Positions 23,492-32,165 of a stretch of DNA of 47,307 bases are shown here, in pieces (the stretch's first letter is position 1; every line of letters begins with the position of its first letter). The notes under the pieces are model-generated. The model ran no database searches and was not told where the DNA came from. It was given only the letters and a program-made list of their open reading frames with translations. Origin of the DNA: an uncultured Eubacteriales bacterium (GTDB lineage Bacteria > Bacillota > Clostridia > Oscillospirales > Oscillospiraceae); assembly GCA_900546515.1 (NCBI GenBank), contig URDG01000022.1:1-47307 (forward strand), written 5' to 3'. Made by a program: the position numbers and the translations under genes.

Positions 23492-24066
23492 AGCGCGTAG
23501 AACTCTTCCCTGCTCATCGTCGCGTTGAGCACGTCCAGAAGCGCATCCGCCGTGAGCTTTTCCGGCAGATCAAGCTTTTTTATGAGTGCGGCCCGTTTTT
23601 TGCGGCTGCCTGTGCCGCCGCTTAGTCCTCGGGCAAACATATCCGCCTTCGTTATCCTGCCGCCGTGCGTATCAGGCGCGTCCGCGCCGTCTATCGTCGC
23701 CCCGGCGCGGATGAGCGCGTCAAGCAGCACCTGCGGGCGCATGCCCTCCACGCCAAGCTTGCCCTCCTTCGACGGCGCAGCCTTGCGCCGCTCCTTGCCC
23801 GCCACATCCGGTATGTAGGCGTGCTTGACGAGCTTCGGGTCAACGCAGCCTTTGATAAAGTTCCTTATCACAAAGCCAGCCCCGTCGGAGTCCGTCAGCA
23901 CGATAAGGCCGCGCGCCTCCGCCATCGTTCTGAGCAGCTTCTGCTTCTGCGCGTTGTTGAATATCCCAAAGCCGGCAGTCTCGATTATCGTCGCGTCGAC
24001 GATCTGGCTGAGCGTGTTCTTGTCATAGCGCCCCTCAACGACTATGACCTCCCGTACCCTATACAT
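23482..24066 (-). CDS. rnmV: Ribonuclease M5 (Toprim-domain 5S rRNA maturase)
   Basis: A 194-residue Toprim nuclease: the conserved acid in VVEGRYDKN near residue 12, the aspartates of LTDSDGAGF near residue 55, and then GCVDPKLVKHAYIPDVAGKERRK and a C-terminal helical region with TKADMFARGLSGG. RNase M5 removes the ends of 5S rRNA precursor in Gram-positive bacteria. Several start codons are possible: GTG 24075, ATG 24069 and ATG 24066. I chose 24066 because an AGGTG site sits six bases before it. It overlaps the end of holA by eight bases, so it is the last gene of the comEC-holA operon. No rRNA gene is in the window. Confidence 0.82.
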   Translation of the reverse strand: MYRVREVIVVEGRYDKNTLSQIVDATIIETAGFGIFNNAQKQKLLRTMAEARGLIVLTDSDGAGFVIRNFIKGCVDPKLVKHAYIPDVAGKERRKAAPSKEGKLGVEGMRPQVLLDALIRAGATIDGADAPDTHGGRITKADMFARGLSGGTGSRKKRAALIKKLDLPEKLTADALLDVLNATMSREEFYALQL

Positions 24067-25108
24067 CATCTTCACCTGCGGCTATGCGCATAACGATCTC
24101 CTTGAGCAGTTCCTCATCATCCTGAGAACTGCTTTTCATCATATAATCGGCGTCTGCGCAGAGCTCCACCGCGCTTTTAAGCTGCGGCAGCGTAAAGCCG
24201 CGCGCGGAATTGACGAGATTTTTCGCCAGAAATTCGTATTTTATCGAGCATGTATCCATCACGTATTTCAGCCCGAGCCCTTCCTCCAGAGCGAGGCGGG
24301 CGGCGTAGAGCTTGCGCATCTGTGCGCCGAGCAGCGCAAGCAGCGCTATCGGCTCATTATTTTTATCTGACAGCAGCTCTGCAAGCGTCGCGGCAGCCTT
24401 TTCATAGCTCCTGTGCGCGATCTGATCCGAGAGGCTGAATATCACCGCCTCCGGGATATGATGCGCGACGGCTTCCACGTCGTTCACCGTGACCCTGTCT
24501 CCCTTTGCATACGCCGCGACTTTCTCTATCTCGGGTATGAGCTTGTTCATGAGATCGCCGCTGATGAATATGAGCCGCTGCACGGCCTCAAAATCCACGC
24601 TCTTTCCCGCTGCCGCAAAACGGCGGCTGATCCAGTCCACCAGCTGCCCCTGCGACTGCTGCGTGAACTTCATATCGCAGCCCCGCTCGCGTATCGCCTT
24701 TATGAGCTTCAATCGCCCGTCCGGCTCATACTGCGCGCTTTGGACGAAAGCTACGGTGCAGTAGTCCGGGATGTCGGACAGAAGCTTCACGCACGTATCT
24801 GCGTCCTTGAGCTTATTTATGTCCACGCCGCGCAGCTCAACAAAGCTGCGCTCCGTCATAAACGGCACAGCGTCTATAGCGCCTTCAAGCTCGCGGCAGT
24901 CAAGCTCCGGGCCGTCCATGCGCTTGAAGCTGAAGCTGTCCTCCCCCTCCGGGATGCACCGCTTCTTCAGCGCAATAAGAAACTGCTCTCTAAGATAGTC
25001 CTCAGGCCCGTACAGGAGGTACAGCCGTTTCGGCCCCTCCTCTTTCAGCTTTCTTATCTCCTGACTGTAGTTGAGTTTTTTTTCGTCTCTGGTGCTCTTC
25101 TTTGCCAT
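24059..25108 (-). CDS. holA: DNA polymerase III delta subunit
   Basis: A 349-residue clamp-loader subunit. Characteristic stretches are LYLLYGPEDYLREQFL near residue 30, the RSFVELRGVDINK segment, the lid-like LVDWISRRF and the C-terminal DADYMMKSSSQDDEELLKEIVMRIA. The delta subunit opens the beta sliding clamp at the replication fork. The start at 25108 follows a GGAG site; an in-frame GTG at 25147 falls inside the end of comEC. The order comEC-holA is common in Firmicutes. The following gene, RNase M5, overlaps the end. Confidence 0.88.
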   Translation of the reverse strand: MAKKSTRDEKKLNYSQEIRKLKEEGPKRLYLLYGPEDYLREQFLIALKKRCIPEGEDSFSFKRMDGPELDCRELEGAIDAVPFMTERSFVELRGVDINKLKDADTCVKLLSDIPDYCTVAFVQSAQYEPDGRLKLIKAIRERGCDMKFTQQSQGQLVDWISRRFAAAGKSVDFEAVQRLIFISGDLMNKLIPEIEKVAAYAKGDRVTVNDVEAVAHHIPEAVIFSLSDQIAHRSYEKAAATLAELLSDKNNEPIALLALLGAQMRKLYAARLALEEGLGLKYVMDTCSIKYEFLAKNLVNSARGFTLPQLKSAVELCADADYMMKSSSQDDEELLKEIVMRIAAGEDDV

Positions 25109-25140
25109 ACATATTCTCCATACGTCCGGCAGCCTCAGGG

Positions 25141-27402
25141 CTACCATATACGTATTTCTACATTTCCGTTCAGATCCGTCCTGTATATATCACAGCCGTA
25201 AGCTTCAAGCCGTTCAAGCGTCTGGCTGGTTGGATGCCCGTAGGTATTGTATCCCACGCTTATGACCGCCGTGTCCGCGCCAGTCTCCTCGAGCAGGGCA
25301 GGACTGCTGGAATACTTGGAGCCGTGATGCCCCGCTATCAGCAGCTCCGTGCCTGACAGGTCGTGCTCCGCCGCAAGTTTTCCCTCGGCCTCAGCCGGCG
25401 CGTCCCCTGTCACCAGCATGTCATAGCTGCCGAGCGACACCCGGCACATCATGCAGCGCTCGTTTGTGTCCCCGGAGTCTGCCGGGGCATAGAGTTCAAG
25501 TCCGATGCCGCCTATGCCTGCGGATGTATCGCTTGAAATATACTCGAGCTCCGCACCGTGGCGGCGGGCGCTCTCAAGTATCGGCTCATACAGCCCGTCG
25601 TCATCGTTCGGGTCGGACGGCATTATGATGCGTTCCACATCGACCATTTCCATCAGCTGCAGCACTCCGTTTGCATGGTCGGCGTGCAGATGCGTCAGCA
25701 CAAGCGCGTCTATACGCGTTCTGCCGCGGCCGAGAAGATATGCCCCGGCCGTCTCTCCCGCGCGTCTCTGTTTTCCGCCTCCGCCGCAGTCTATAACGAT
25801 GCAGCTGCCGCCGGACATGACCGCTATGCTCTGCCCCTGTCCGACATCCAGCACCGTGATCGTGCCGCTGCCCTGTAAATATCCATGCTTCACTGTCAGC
25901 AGTATCACAAAAAGCGCCGCCGCAGACAGCGCCGCCGGACACAGCAGCTTGTATGCCGCCCCGGCCCTGGTGAATGCCGCGGCCGCTGCAAGGACATACA
26001 CCAGCACTATCCACCAGACGGCAGCGCCGTTATCCAGATATAAAAGCGCAAACGGCACGGACGATATGAGCCCCGCAACGGCGAATATATAGCGTGCAGC
26101 CCAGGACACAAGCCATGCGGCCAGTACGCCGAGCGGCGTGTATATGAGCGCCAGCGCGCATGCCGCAAGGCCGCCGCAGAAGCAGAGCGAGACAGCCCAC
26201 AGCGCGGCAACATTCATAAGCGGCGAGAGGATCGCCACGTATCCGAAATGTATCGCGGTCAACGGCACCGTCACTACCATGACGGCAAGCGACGTCGCCG
26301 CTATGCCGGCCGGGTACCGCAGTATACGCCGCGCCCTCGCAGAGCGGACGGTCTGCATGATCAGCGCGTTTATCCTGCCGTTGAAGCACAATATCCCCGC
26401 CATTGCTCCAAAAGAGAGCTGGAGACTCACACTGGCGGCAGCGTGCGGATTTGCAAGCAGCACGAGCGCCAGAACAGTTGAAAGCGCCGTTGCAGGGTCA
26501 TTTTCGCGCCGGACGACCGGCGCCATGAGCAGCAGCGACTGCATAAACCCCGCTCTCACAGCCGACGGGCCTGAGCCCGTGACCAGCACGAACACCCACA
26601 GCAGCCCTATGCAGAAAAGCGAGCTGCGCCGTGTTTTTCCGAACAGCAGCTGAATAAAGCTCACGAGAAATGCCACATGCATGCCGGAGACCGCCGCGAT
26701 ATGCATAAATCCCGCTCTTGTCAGCGCCAGATAGCGCGGGATGTCATCATAGAGCCCGGTTTTATCGCCGAGCATGACCGAGCGGAAAAAGCCCGAAACA
26801 TCCTGCGAGAAAATACTGTTCACGGTCCTGGCGATATAATGCCTGATGCGTACCGGAAACGTCAGAAACGCAGACCTGCCCTCTGACACCGTTATATCCG
26901 ATTTTGCATATGCTGTCAGGTATATACCCTTGGAATTATAATAGTCATAATCCTTACCGTACCTTGTGTCCGCAGCTTTCAGCCGTGCAGTGAGATGTAT
27001 ATGCTCACCCGGCTGCGCGCCTGCAAGCTGTTTTTCATCGTCATACAGCAGGGTCTTCAGGTGGGGCATATCACCGCTCAGTCTTACCTCCGCCCGGCAA
27101 TAGCCGTCATACTCTGCGGGATAATCCAGCAGCACAGCGTCTATCTCAAGCGTCTCCCCGCTGAGCTCTGCCGCGGGGACGGTCGTCCTGTCCGCATGGA
27201 GCCGGAACACCGCGCACCCGGCGGCAATGGCAAAAGCGGCGATTATAAATCCGCGCAGCCAGCGGCGCCGTGCCGCGAGCAGCAGCACGGCCGCGGCGGC
27301 AAAGGCGGCCGCAGCCGGTATAAGGCTGCCGGTGGGCAATATATAATTTGCGGCAAACACCGCAGCCGAAAACGCCACCGCGCCGATCGCAAGAACCCGC
27401 AT
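25141..27402 (-). CDS. comEC: ComEC/Rec2 DNA-uptake channel with metallo-beta-lactamase domain
   Basis: A 753-residue membrane protein. Helices at the N-terminus lead to an OB-like domain (about 75-180, with LSGETLEIDAVLLDYPAEY). The Competence domain follows with LTRAGFMHIAAVSGMHVAFLV and many helices (about 220-500). The C-terminal MBL-fold domain begins near 510 and carries LTHLHADHANG near residue 570 and AGHHGSKYSSS. ComEC moves single-stranded DNA across the membrane in natural transformation; the MBL domain may degrade the other strand. All domains are present, so the protein appears intact, but no other com genes are in the window. It leads the comEC-holA-rnmV operon. Confidence 0.9.
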   Translation of the reverse strand: MRVLAIGAVAFSAAVFAANYILPTGSLIPAAAAFAAAAVLLLAARRRWLRGFIIAAFAIAAGCAVFRLHADRTTVPAAELSGETLEIDAVLLDYPAEYDGYCRAEVRLSGDMPHLKTLLYDDEKQLAGAQPGEHIHLTARLKAADTRYGKDYDYYNSKGIYLTAYAKSDITVSEGRSAFLTFPVRIRHYIARTVNSIFSQDVSGFFRSVMLGDKTGLYDDIPRYLALTRAGFMHIAAVSGMHVAFLVSFIQLLFGKTRRSSLFCIGLLWVFVLVTGSGPSAVRAGFMQSLLLMAPVVRRENDPATALSTVLALVLLANPHAAASVSLQLSFGAMAGILCFNGRINALIMQTVRSARARRILRYPAGIAATSLAVMVVTVPLTAIHFGYVAILSPLMNVAALWAVSLCFCGGLAACALALIYTPLGVLAAWLVSWAARYIFAVAGLISSVPFALLYLDNGAAVWWIVLVYVLAAAAAFTRAGAAYKLLCPAALSAAALFVILLTVKHGYLQGSGTITVLDVGQGQSIAVMSGGSCIVIDCGGGGKQRRAGETAGAYLLGRGRTRIDALVLTHLHADHANGVLQLMEMVDVERIIMPSDPNDDDGLYEPILESARRHGAELEYISSDTSAGIGGIGLELYAPADSGDTNERCMMCRVSLGSYDMLVTGDAPAEAEGKLAAEHDLSGTELLIAGHHGSKYSSSPALLEETGADTAVISVGYNTYGHPTSQTLERLEAYGCDIYRTDLNGNVEIRIW

Positions 27403-27456
27403 GAGCTCACCTTCCAGATAATTTCCGCCGTGGGACCGTCAGGTCAATATGTCTCT

Positions 27457-28392
27457 TTACATTCTGCTCTTCATACCGAGCAGGAGCATGGACAGCTTTT
27501 CCATGCCGTGATAATTCAGCCACATTATGATGCGGCGGTTGCGCGTTTCGCTGCGGTAGCTCCCGCACGCGCTCAGATCCGGGATATTCTCTTTGACATA
27601 GCTCCTAAGTTCGGCTATCACCTGCCGCTTTTCAGGCGATCTCTGCGCGGCAAGACGCTTTATGGAGTCGAGCAGGACATGATTTATCAGCAGGAATTCA
27701 AACTCGGACCTGTAGCCGCCCTTATCGGCAAAGGCGCGTATATCCTCCATGATCGCAATGATGTCAAGATTCTTGCGGGCATTGTTGTTGTTCATCGTCG
27801 ACGCCTGCCCGCAGCGGTAAATATAAAGCGGCTTTTCGACAAAAACCGTTTTTCGGCTGAGCATAAGCATTTTCGCCGAAAATGCGAAATCCTCGTACCA
27901 CAGGCCTTCGGGAAAACGTATGCCGCCGACCGCGGACGCACGGAATATCTTATTGCTGGATGAGCCTGCGGCGGCAAGCGGCGCGTCCTGTATCGCGGCT
28001 TTTACGTATTCGCGCCGGCCGTCGTCAAAGCGTTTTTCCATATCGCATATTACAACGTCCGCATCATTTTCTGCGGCAGCGCCAAGCATGAGCTCGAACG
28101 CGTCGGGCTCGATATAGTCATCGCTGTCGATAAAGCTCAGAAACTCGCCTCGGGCCATATCTATACCGAAGTTTCTGGCCCGGCCCTGACCGCCGTTTTC
28201 CAGCGTGAGAGTTCTTATTTTCTCCGGGAAACGCGCGGCATAGTCCGCCATTATCTCGCCGGACCTGTCGGGTGAGCCGTCGTTCACGAGAATTATTTCA
28301 AAGTCGTCCATGGTCTGGGCGAGGACAGAATCCACGCACTCGCCGAGATATTTCTCGGCTTTATATACCGGTATGATAACGCTGAGCTTCAT
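27457..28392 (-). CDS. Family 2 glycosyltransferase
   Basis: A 311-residue GT-A enzyme starting MKLSVIIPVYKAEKYLGE, with LVNDGSPDRSGE and the metal-binding FIDSDDYIEPD (DxD motif) near residue 90. The acceptor side has LWYEDFAFSAKML, whose ED pair is the usual catalytic region. Such enzymes add one sugar to a cell-surface polysaccharide at the cytosolic side of the membrane. The ATG at 28392 overlaps the stop of the ligase-like gene (ATGA) and has GGAGG six bases before it; the ATG at 28398 would be too close. The two genes form one surface-polysaccharide unit. Confidence 0.87.
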   Translation of the reverse strand: MKLSVIIPVYKAEKYLGECVDSVLAQTMDDFEIILVNDGSPDRSGEIMADYAARFPEKIRTLTLENGGQGRARNFGIDMARGEFLSFIDSDDYIEPDAFELMLGAAAENDADVVICDMEKRFDDGRREYVKAAIQDAPLAAAGSSSNKIFRASAVGGIRFPEGLWYEDFAFSAKMLMLSRKTVFVEKPLYIYRCGQASTMNNNNARKNLDIIAIMEDIRAFADKGGYRSEFEFLLINHVLLDSIKRLAAQRSPEKRQVIAELRSYVKENIPDLSACGSYRSETRNRRIIMWLNYHGMEKLSMLLLGMKSRM

Positions 28393-29855
28393 TTGCATCC
28401 TCCGTCAGGCACAGCGCGCTCGCGCACTGTGCGGTAATATATGAGTGCAAGGAGCACCGAGAGATATATCGACACATTCGGGCGGCGCAGCAGCGCGCCG
28501 GAGAGCTCTGCAAGCCCCATCTGAAGCGCAAAGCATATCAGCAGCGTAAAATTGAGCAGATTCAGGCTGCCGTGGAAGTCCTTCACTACGCGCTGTACAA
28601 GCTTCCAGACAAAAAGCAGAATAAACGCCATATACAGCCCAAATCCGAGATAGCCGTAATAATAGAACAGCGCGGGCCAGTCGTTTTCCGGGTCATGCGC
28701 TGGGTCCTTTATCTCCGAGACCTCATAGCCGACAAGCTTTGTCAGCGTATCCGTGTCCTCCCAGATCATAGAAGCATAATTGCGCTTCATAAGCCGGGTG
28801 TTGATAAGCTCGGCCGCAGAGGTCGTCATATCGTACTTGCGCATTATGCGCTCCATATCAAAGCGGTCAAACATCTCCGGGAGAACATTCCACATCAGCT
28901 TATAATAGTACGTCTCAAACGCTTCGCGCACAACGGGATCCGCAAGCTTTTCATCCACCGTCATATTTGCCGGGTCGTAGCCTTTTTCTTTCAATATGCG
29001 GACAAGCTCGTCCTCATCCTTGAACGCTATGGAGCTTCTCTGCATAGCCTCCACCTTGGCCCGCGGCGTATACGGATAAATTACGGCCGAGAAAACAGCC
29101 AGCAGCAAAAGAACAACGACAAGCAGCCTGTTAAGCTTCGCCTTGTTGACGGCACGGTTGATGACAAGAAAAGCCGCGAAGCCCACAAACAGCGCAAAGA
29201 TGCTGAAATAACAGGCCTTGGTACCGTTTGAAATGAGCACGGCGCAGATCACGGCCGGGACTATAACGTTCAGCCACCTGTTCTCGCTTTTCACCGCAAA
29301 ATACATTGCAAAGCAGGAAAGCGTGACCAGAATAATACTGTTGGCGCAGCGGTTATTGTCGATGACCCAGCCGCTCACGCCGAGGCCAACGCCATACGTG
29401 ACATTCTCTGTGCCGGTAACTATCGCCGCGGCGAGAGCCAGCAGGACAAGCCCCGCAGCGGTCTCCATCGCCTTTACCGCCTGATCCTTCATCCGCTCGT
29501 CCTTTATGGCATACACAAAGCAGATCGCCAGAACCGGCATCTGCGCTACACGCGCCATATACGATATGTCCCTGAACGGATCGATATAGCCGACGCGGAA
29601 GCAGTTGAGCACATGCAGAACGCAGAACAGTCCGATAACAAGCATTGATATGACAAAATGCCTCCTGCGCCTGAGGCTGAAAAGCATGCAGACCGGCAGC
29701 ACTATCATTATTCCAAGCCGGATATAGCCCGCCCAGCTGGAGTGCGTATTGTTCGTCCAGTATGCGAGGACGTCCAGCACGGGCTGCGCCGCTATAAGTA
29801 TGAACAGCCAATTTTGCTTTATTATGCTGAAAAAGTTTTTTCTCCCGTTGTCCAT
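28389..29855 (-). CDS. O-antigen ligase/polymerase-like membrane protein
   Basis: A 488-residue protein with about eleven hydrophobic segments and a large polar loop (about residues 260-400) between the last helices. This is the layout of the Wzy/WaaL family, which joins or polymerises lipid-linked polysaccharide on the outer face of the membrane. The loop includes RSSIAFKDEDELVRILKEKG and lies before the final helix set. The start at 29855 follows GGAAGGG; an in-frame ATG at 29894 lies next to the rplS terminator and is unlikely. In a Gram-positive host the product would be a capsule, teichoic-like polymer or exopolysaccharide. Confidence 0.75.
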   Translation of the reverse strand: MDNGRKNFFSIIKQNWLFILIAAQPVLDVLAYWTNNTHSSWAGYIRLGIMIVLPVCMLFSLRRRRHFVISMLVIGLFCVLHVLNCFRVGYIDPFRDISYMARVAQMPVLAICFVYAIKDERMKDQAVKAMETAAGLVLLALAAAIVTGTENVTYGVGLGVSGWVIDNNRCANSIILVTLSCFAMYFAVKSENRWLNVIVPAVICAVLISNGTKACYFSIFALFVGFAAFLVINRAVNKAKLNRLLVVVLLLLAVFSAVIYPYTPRAKVEAMQRSSIAFKDEDELVRILKEKGYDPANMTVDEKLADPVVREAFETYYYKLMWNVLPEMFDRFDMERIMRKYDMTTSAAELINTRLMKRNYASMIWEDTDTLTKLVGYEVSEIKDPAHDPENDWPALFYYYGYLGFGLYMAFILLFVWKLVQRVVKDFHGSLNLLNFTLLICFALQMGLAELSGALLRRPNVSIYLSVLLALIYYRTVRERAVPDGGCK

Positions 29856-29877
29856 ATATACCCTTCCAATTCCAAGT

Positions 29878-29922
29878 AAAAAAACAGAAAGCACCCTCCG
29901 GTAAACCAGAAGATGCTTTCTG
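29878..29922 (-). terminator. Terminator after rplS
   Basis: CAGAAAGCA and TGCTTTCTG (29885-29893, 29914-29922) enclose a TCTGG/CCGGA region; seven T residues follow on the minus strand. Confidence 0.88.
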
Positions 29923-29941
29923 CTGTCTGTCGCTGTAAAAA

Positions 29942-30283
29942 TTACAGGCGCTCTTTGACCTTTGCCTTCTTGCCAACGCGATCGCGCAGGTAGTAGAGCT
30001 TTGCTCTGCGAACTTTACCCTTGCGGACGGTGGTAACAGAGACGATAGAGGGAGAATGTACGGGAAATACCTTCTCGCAGCCGACACCGTAGGAGATACG
30101 GCGAACGGTAATGGTCTCATTGATGCCGCCATGCTTCTTGGCAATGATGGTGCCTTCGAAAGCCTGGGTACGCTCACGGTTGCCTTCCTTGACGAGAACA
30201 AGGACACGCACGGTGTCGCCAATGTTCATTTCGGGAAGCTCGGGCTTCATATAACGCTCGCTGAGAATTTTGACCAGATCCAT
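29942..30283 (-). CDS. rplS: 50S ribosomal protein L19
   Basis: A 113-residue ribosomal protein with the L19 signatures IGDTVRVLVLVKEGNRER, FEGTIIAKKHGG, ITVRRISYGVGCEKVFP and KVRRAKLYYLR. It sits at the 30S-50S interface. It is usually at the end of the rpsP-rimM-trmD-rplS operon, but here it stands alone with its own promoter, a leader and a terminator, between two surface-polysaccharide transcription units. Codon use is that of a strongly expressed gene. Confidence 0.96.
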   Translation of the reverse strand: MDLVKILSERYMKPELPEMNIGDTVRVLVLVKEGNRERTQAFEGTIIAKKHGGINETITVRRISYGVGCEKVFPVHSPSIVSVTTVRKGKVRRAKLYYLRDRVGKKAKVKERL

Positions 30284-30289
30284 AATCTA

Positions 30290-30385
30290 ATCCTTCCTTG
30301 TATATAGACGTTCTTACCGGAGGGCACCAACGCGCCTCGGCAGCGGACCGCCTTTCTCACCTGTGGGTGTTCCCACAAAAGCCTT
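30290..30385 (-). promoter_or_regulatory. Structured 5' leader of rplS, probable L19 autoregulatory leader
   Basis: About 95 nt of leader between promoter and gene can form GTGGG-aaca-CCCAC, followed by a GC-rich segment with GGCGGTCCGCTGCC and GTGCCCTCCGG. Firmicutes rplS genes are known to carry such a leader to which L19 is thought to bind. I see the hairpin and the position; identity with the Rfam family is inferred. Confidence 0.55.
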
Positions 30386-30388
30386 GAT

Positions 30389-30417
30389 ATGATACCACAT
30401 TCAGCCGCAAAATGCAA
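30389..30417 (-). promoter_or_regulatory. Promoter of rplS
   Basis: On the minus strand, TTGCAT (30412-30417), a 17-nt spacer and TATCAT (30389-30394). Confidence 0.7.
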
Positions 30418-30429
30418 GCATTTTCTGCC

Positions 30430-31494
30430 TTACTTTGCGTCCCCGGCAAGCTCGTATATGCTGTTGAGTATCTTCTGATTATATTCAATTAGATCGTCAG
30501 GCTTTTTCTCCTGTTTTTGGGCCGCAGCAAGCGCCTCAGCCATGTTCTCGCAGCCCTTCAGCCCCTCCGTATAGCTTTCAAGATTCTTTGTGCAGTACAG
30601 CGGCAGCCCTACTGCCATTGCCTCCATTATGTTCAGAGGCTGTCCCTCGTACCGCGAGGTCGATATGAATGCATCCATCCGCGCCATATAACAGTACGGA
30701 TTGCTCCTGCGGCCGAGGAAGCACACCTTATCTTCTATGCCGAGCTGCGCCGCCTGCGCTTTCAGCGCCGCCTCATCCGGTCCGTCGCCGATTATATACA
30801 GCCGCAGATCATCTCTCCGCCGGCACGCCGCGGCAAAATCCCCAAGCATTATATCATAGCCCTTCTGGTGGCACAGACGGCCAAGCGCGACGAAATTCAT
30901 GCAGTTCCCGTCAAGCTCAAGATCCGGCGGGTCCTCACGCTCTTTTTCGTGTATCTCGGCAACATTTATCACGTTCTGGATCACGCGGTACTTTCCGTCC
31001 CGCGCCCCGGACATCTCCATAAACGGCTCTATAAGCGCCCGGGAGACCGGCACAAACTCATCGTAATACCTGAACTTCTGCCTGAAGAAAAACCACAATA
31101 TCCGGTACTTCCACTCATTCGCAAGCTTCACGCGCACATCGTTGTGTATCCACATGACACGGTACTTTGCCGGAACGGTCAGCGCGCCGACAGCGCAGGA
31201 GCACTGGTAGGAGTTGAAGTCTATTGCCAGGTCATATTCGACCCCCGGCGAAAAATCGTACCTCAGCACTCGCTTTGCCATATCAAACGGGATAAATGAA
31301 CAGATGCGCGGCGTCGGCTTCAGATAATAAATGTTCAGTTTTTCCGGGAACTCGATCTGCCAGAAGCGCTCGTCCTTTGACAGATACAGATCCACCTGCA
31401 CCCTGTCATAGTCAATAGCCCTGAGCAGGTTGACGAGAGACTTCTGTATCCCCCCTACCCCGAGTTCGCTCTGGAATATGGCAATCTTTTTCAT
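30430..31494 (-). CDS. Family 4 glycosyltransferase
   Basis: A 354-residue GT-B enzyme. The N-terminal domain opens with IAIFQSELGVGGIQKSLVNLL, the glycine loop of the acceptor side. The C-terminal half has FVALGRLCHQKGYDIML, LYIIGDGPDEAALKAQA and STSRYEGQPLNIMEAMAVGLP, the EX7E motif of GT4. It transfers a nucleotide-activated sugar onto a lipid-linked or protein acceptor in the cytosol. It is 11 nt downstream of the TIGR03936-like gene with an AAGGAAG site, so it may be read through from the radical-SAM operon, and it is the last gene before the rplS promoter. Confidence 0.88.
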   Translation of the reverse strand: MKKIAIFQSELGVGGIQKSLVNLLRAIDYDRVQVDLYLSKDERFWQIEFPEKLNIYYLKPTPRICSFIPFDMAKRVLRYDFSPGVEYDLAIDFNSYQCSCAVGALTVPAKYRVMWIHNDVRVKLANEWKYRILWFFFRQKFRYYDEFVPVSRALIEPFMEMSGARDGKYRVIQNVINVAEIHEKEREDPPDLELDGNCMNFVALGRLCHQKGYDIMLGDFAAACRRRDDLRLYIIGDGPDEAALKAQAAQLGIEDKVCFLGRRSNPYCYMARMDAFISTSRYEGQPLNIMEAMAVGLPLYCTKNLESYTEGLKGCENMAEALAAAQKQEKKPDDLIEYNQKILNSIYELAGDAK

Positions 31495-31505
31495 GGACGC
31501 TTCCT

Positions 31506-32165
31506 TTATCTGAAAACTCTCATTTCTGAATCATAGGTCTCAAGTCTGGTGTATTTTGCAAAGTCAGGCGCGATCTCCGGCGCTTTCTGCCGGAGCGCGC
31601 CGGTCAGAAGCTCAGGATTCAGCGTCGGCTCCTGCGCGGAGATCAGCGCCCAGAGCTCGACGCCGCCCACGGCCGGTGTGAATTCTATCGTCTTTATCGC
31701 CGGCTTTATATCCGTCTCGCCCTCGCCGCGCTTCGTCTTTTTCGTTATGATTATCTCATCGGCAGAGTAAAACGCGCTGAGCCTTCCGGCCATTTCGCTG
31801 ATGTCACGTTCATCATACTCCATCAAAGCGCCTACTTCAAGCCATTTTATCGCGCTCGCCTTTCTGGTGGGTTCATAAGCCTCGATTATCTCTATCCCCT
31901 CGGGCAGTACGGCGGTAAGTCTTGCAGGCAGCTCCTTGAGATCGGTATCATCTTTGAGCTTAAAGTCCAGTATCTCGCACAAGCTGCCGGTTCCGACGGA
32001 GAGCGGAAGAGCAATGGATATCTGCGGGCGCGGGTTGAAGCCCTCCGAATATTTCAGCGGCAGCTCCGCTCTCGAAAACGCACGCTGTATCGTGCTCATA
32101 AGGTCGAGATGCGAAATATATATCGCCCGTCCGGTTTTTTTGAATCTCAGTCTGAGTTTATCCAT
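31506..32165 (-). CDS. Radical-SAM-associated protein (TIGR03936/DUF2344 type)
   Basis: A 219-residue protein starting MDKLRLRFKKTGRAIYISHL with DLMSTIQRAFSRAELPLKYS and GFNPRPQISIALPLSVG. These stretches define the family found next to, or fused with, the B12-binding radical-SAM protein TIGR03960. Its start overlaps the end of that gene by eight bases, so the two are translated together and presumably act together, perhaps in RNA modification. In many Clostridia the pair lies beside ribonuclease G and rplU-rpmA; rplU-rpmA-obgE are 3 kb upstream here, but no RNase G gene is seen. Confidence 0.85.
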   Translation of the reverse strand: MDKLRLRFKKTGRAIYISHLDLMSTIQRAFSRAELPLKYSEGFNPRPQISIALPLSVGTGSLCEILDFKLKDDTDLKELPARLTAVLPEGIEIIEAYEPTRKASAIKWLEVGALMEYDERDISEMAGRLSAFYSADEIIITKKTKRGEGETDIKPAIKTIEFTPAVGGVELWALISAQEPTLNPELLTGALRQKAPEIAPDFAKYTRLETYDSEMRVFR

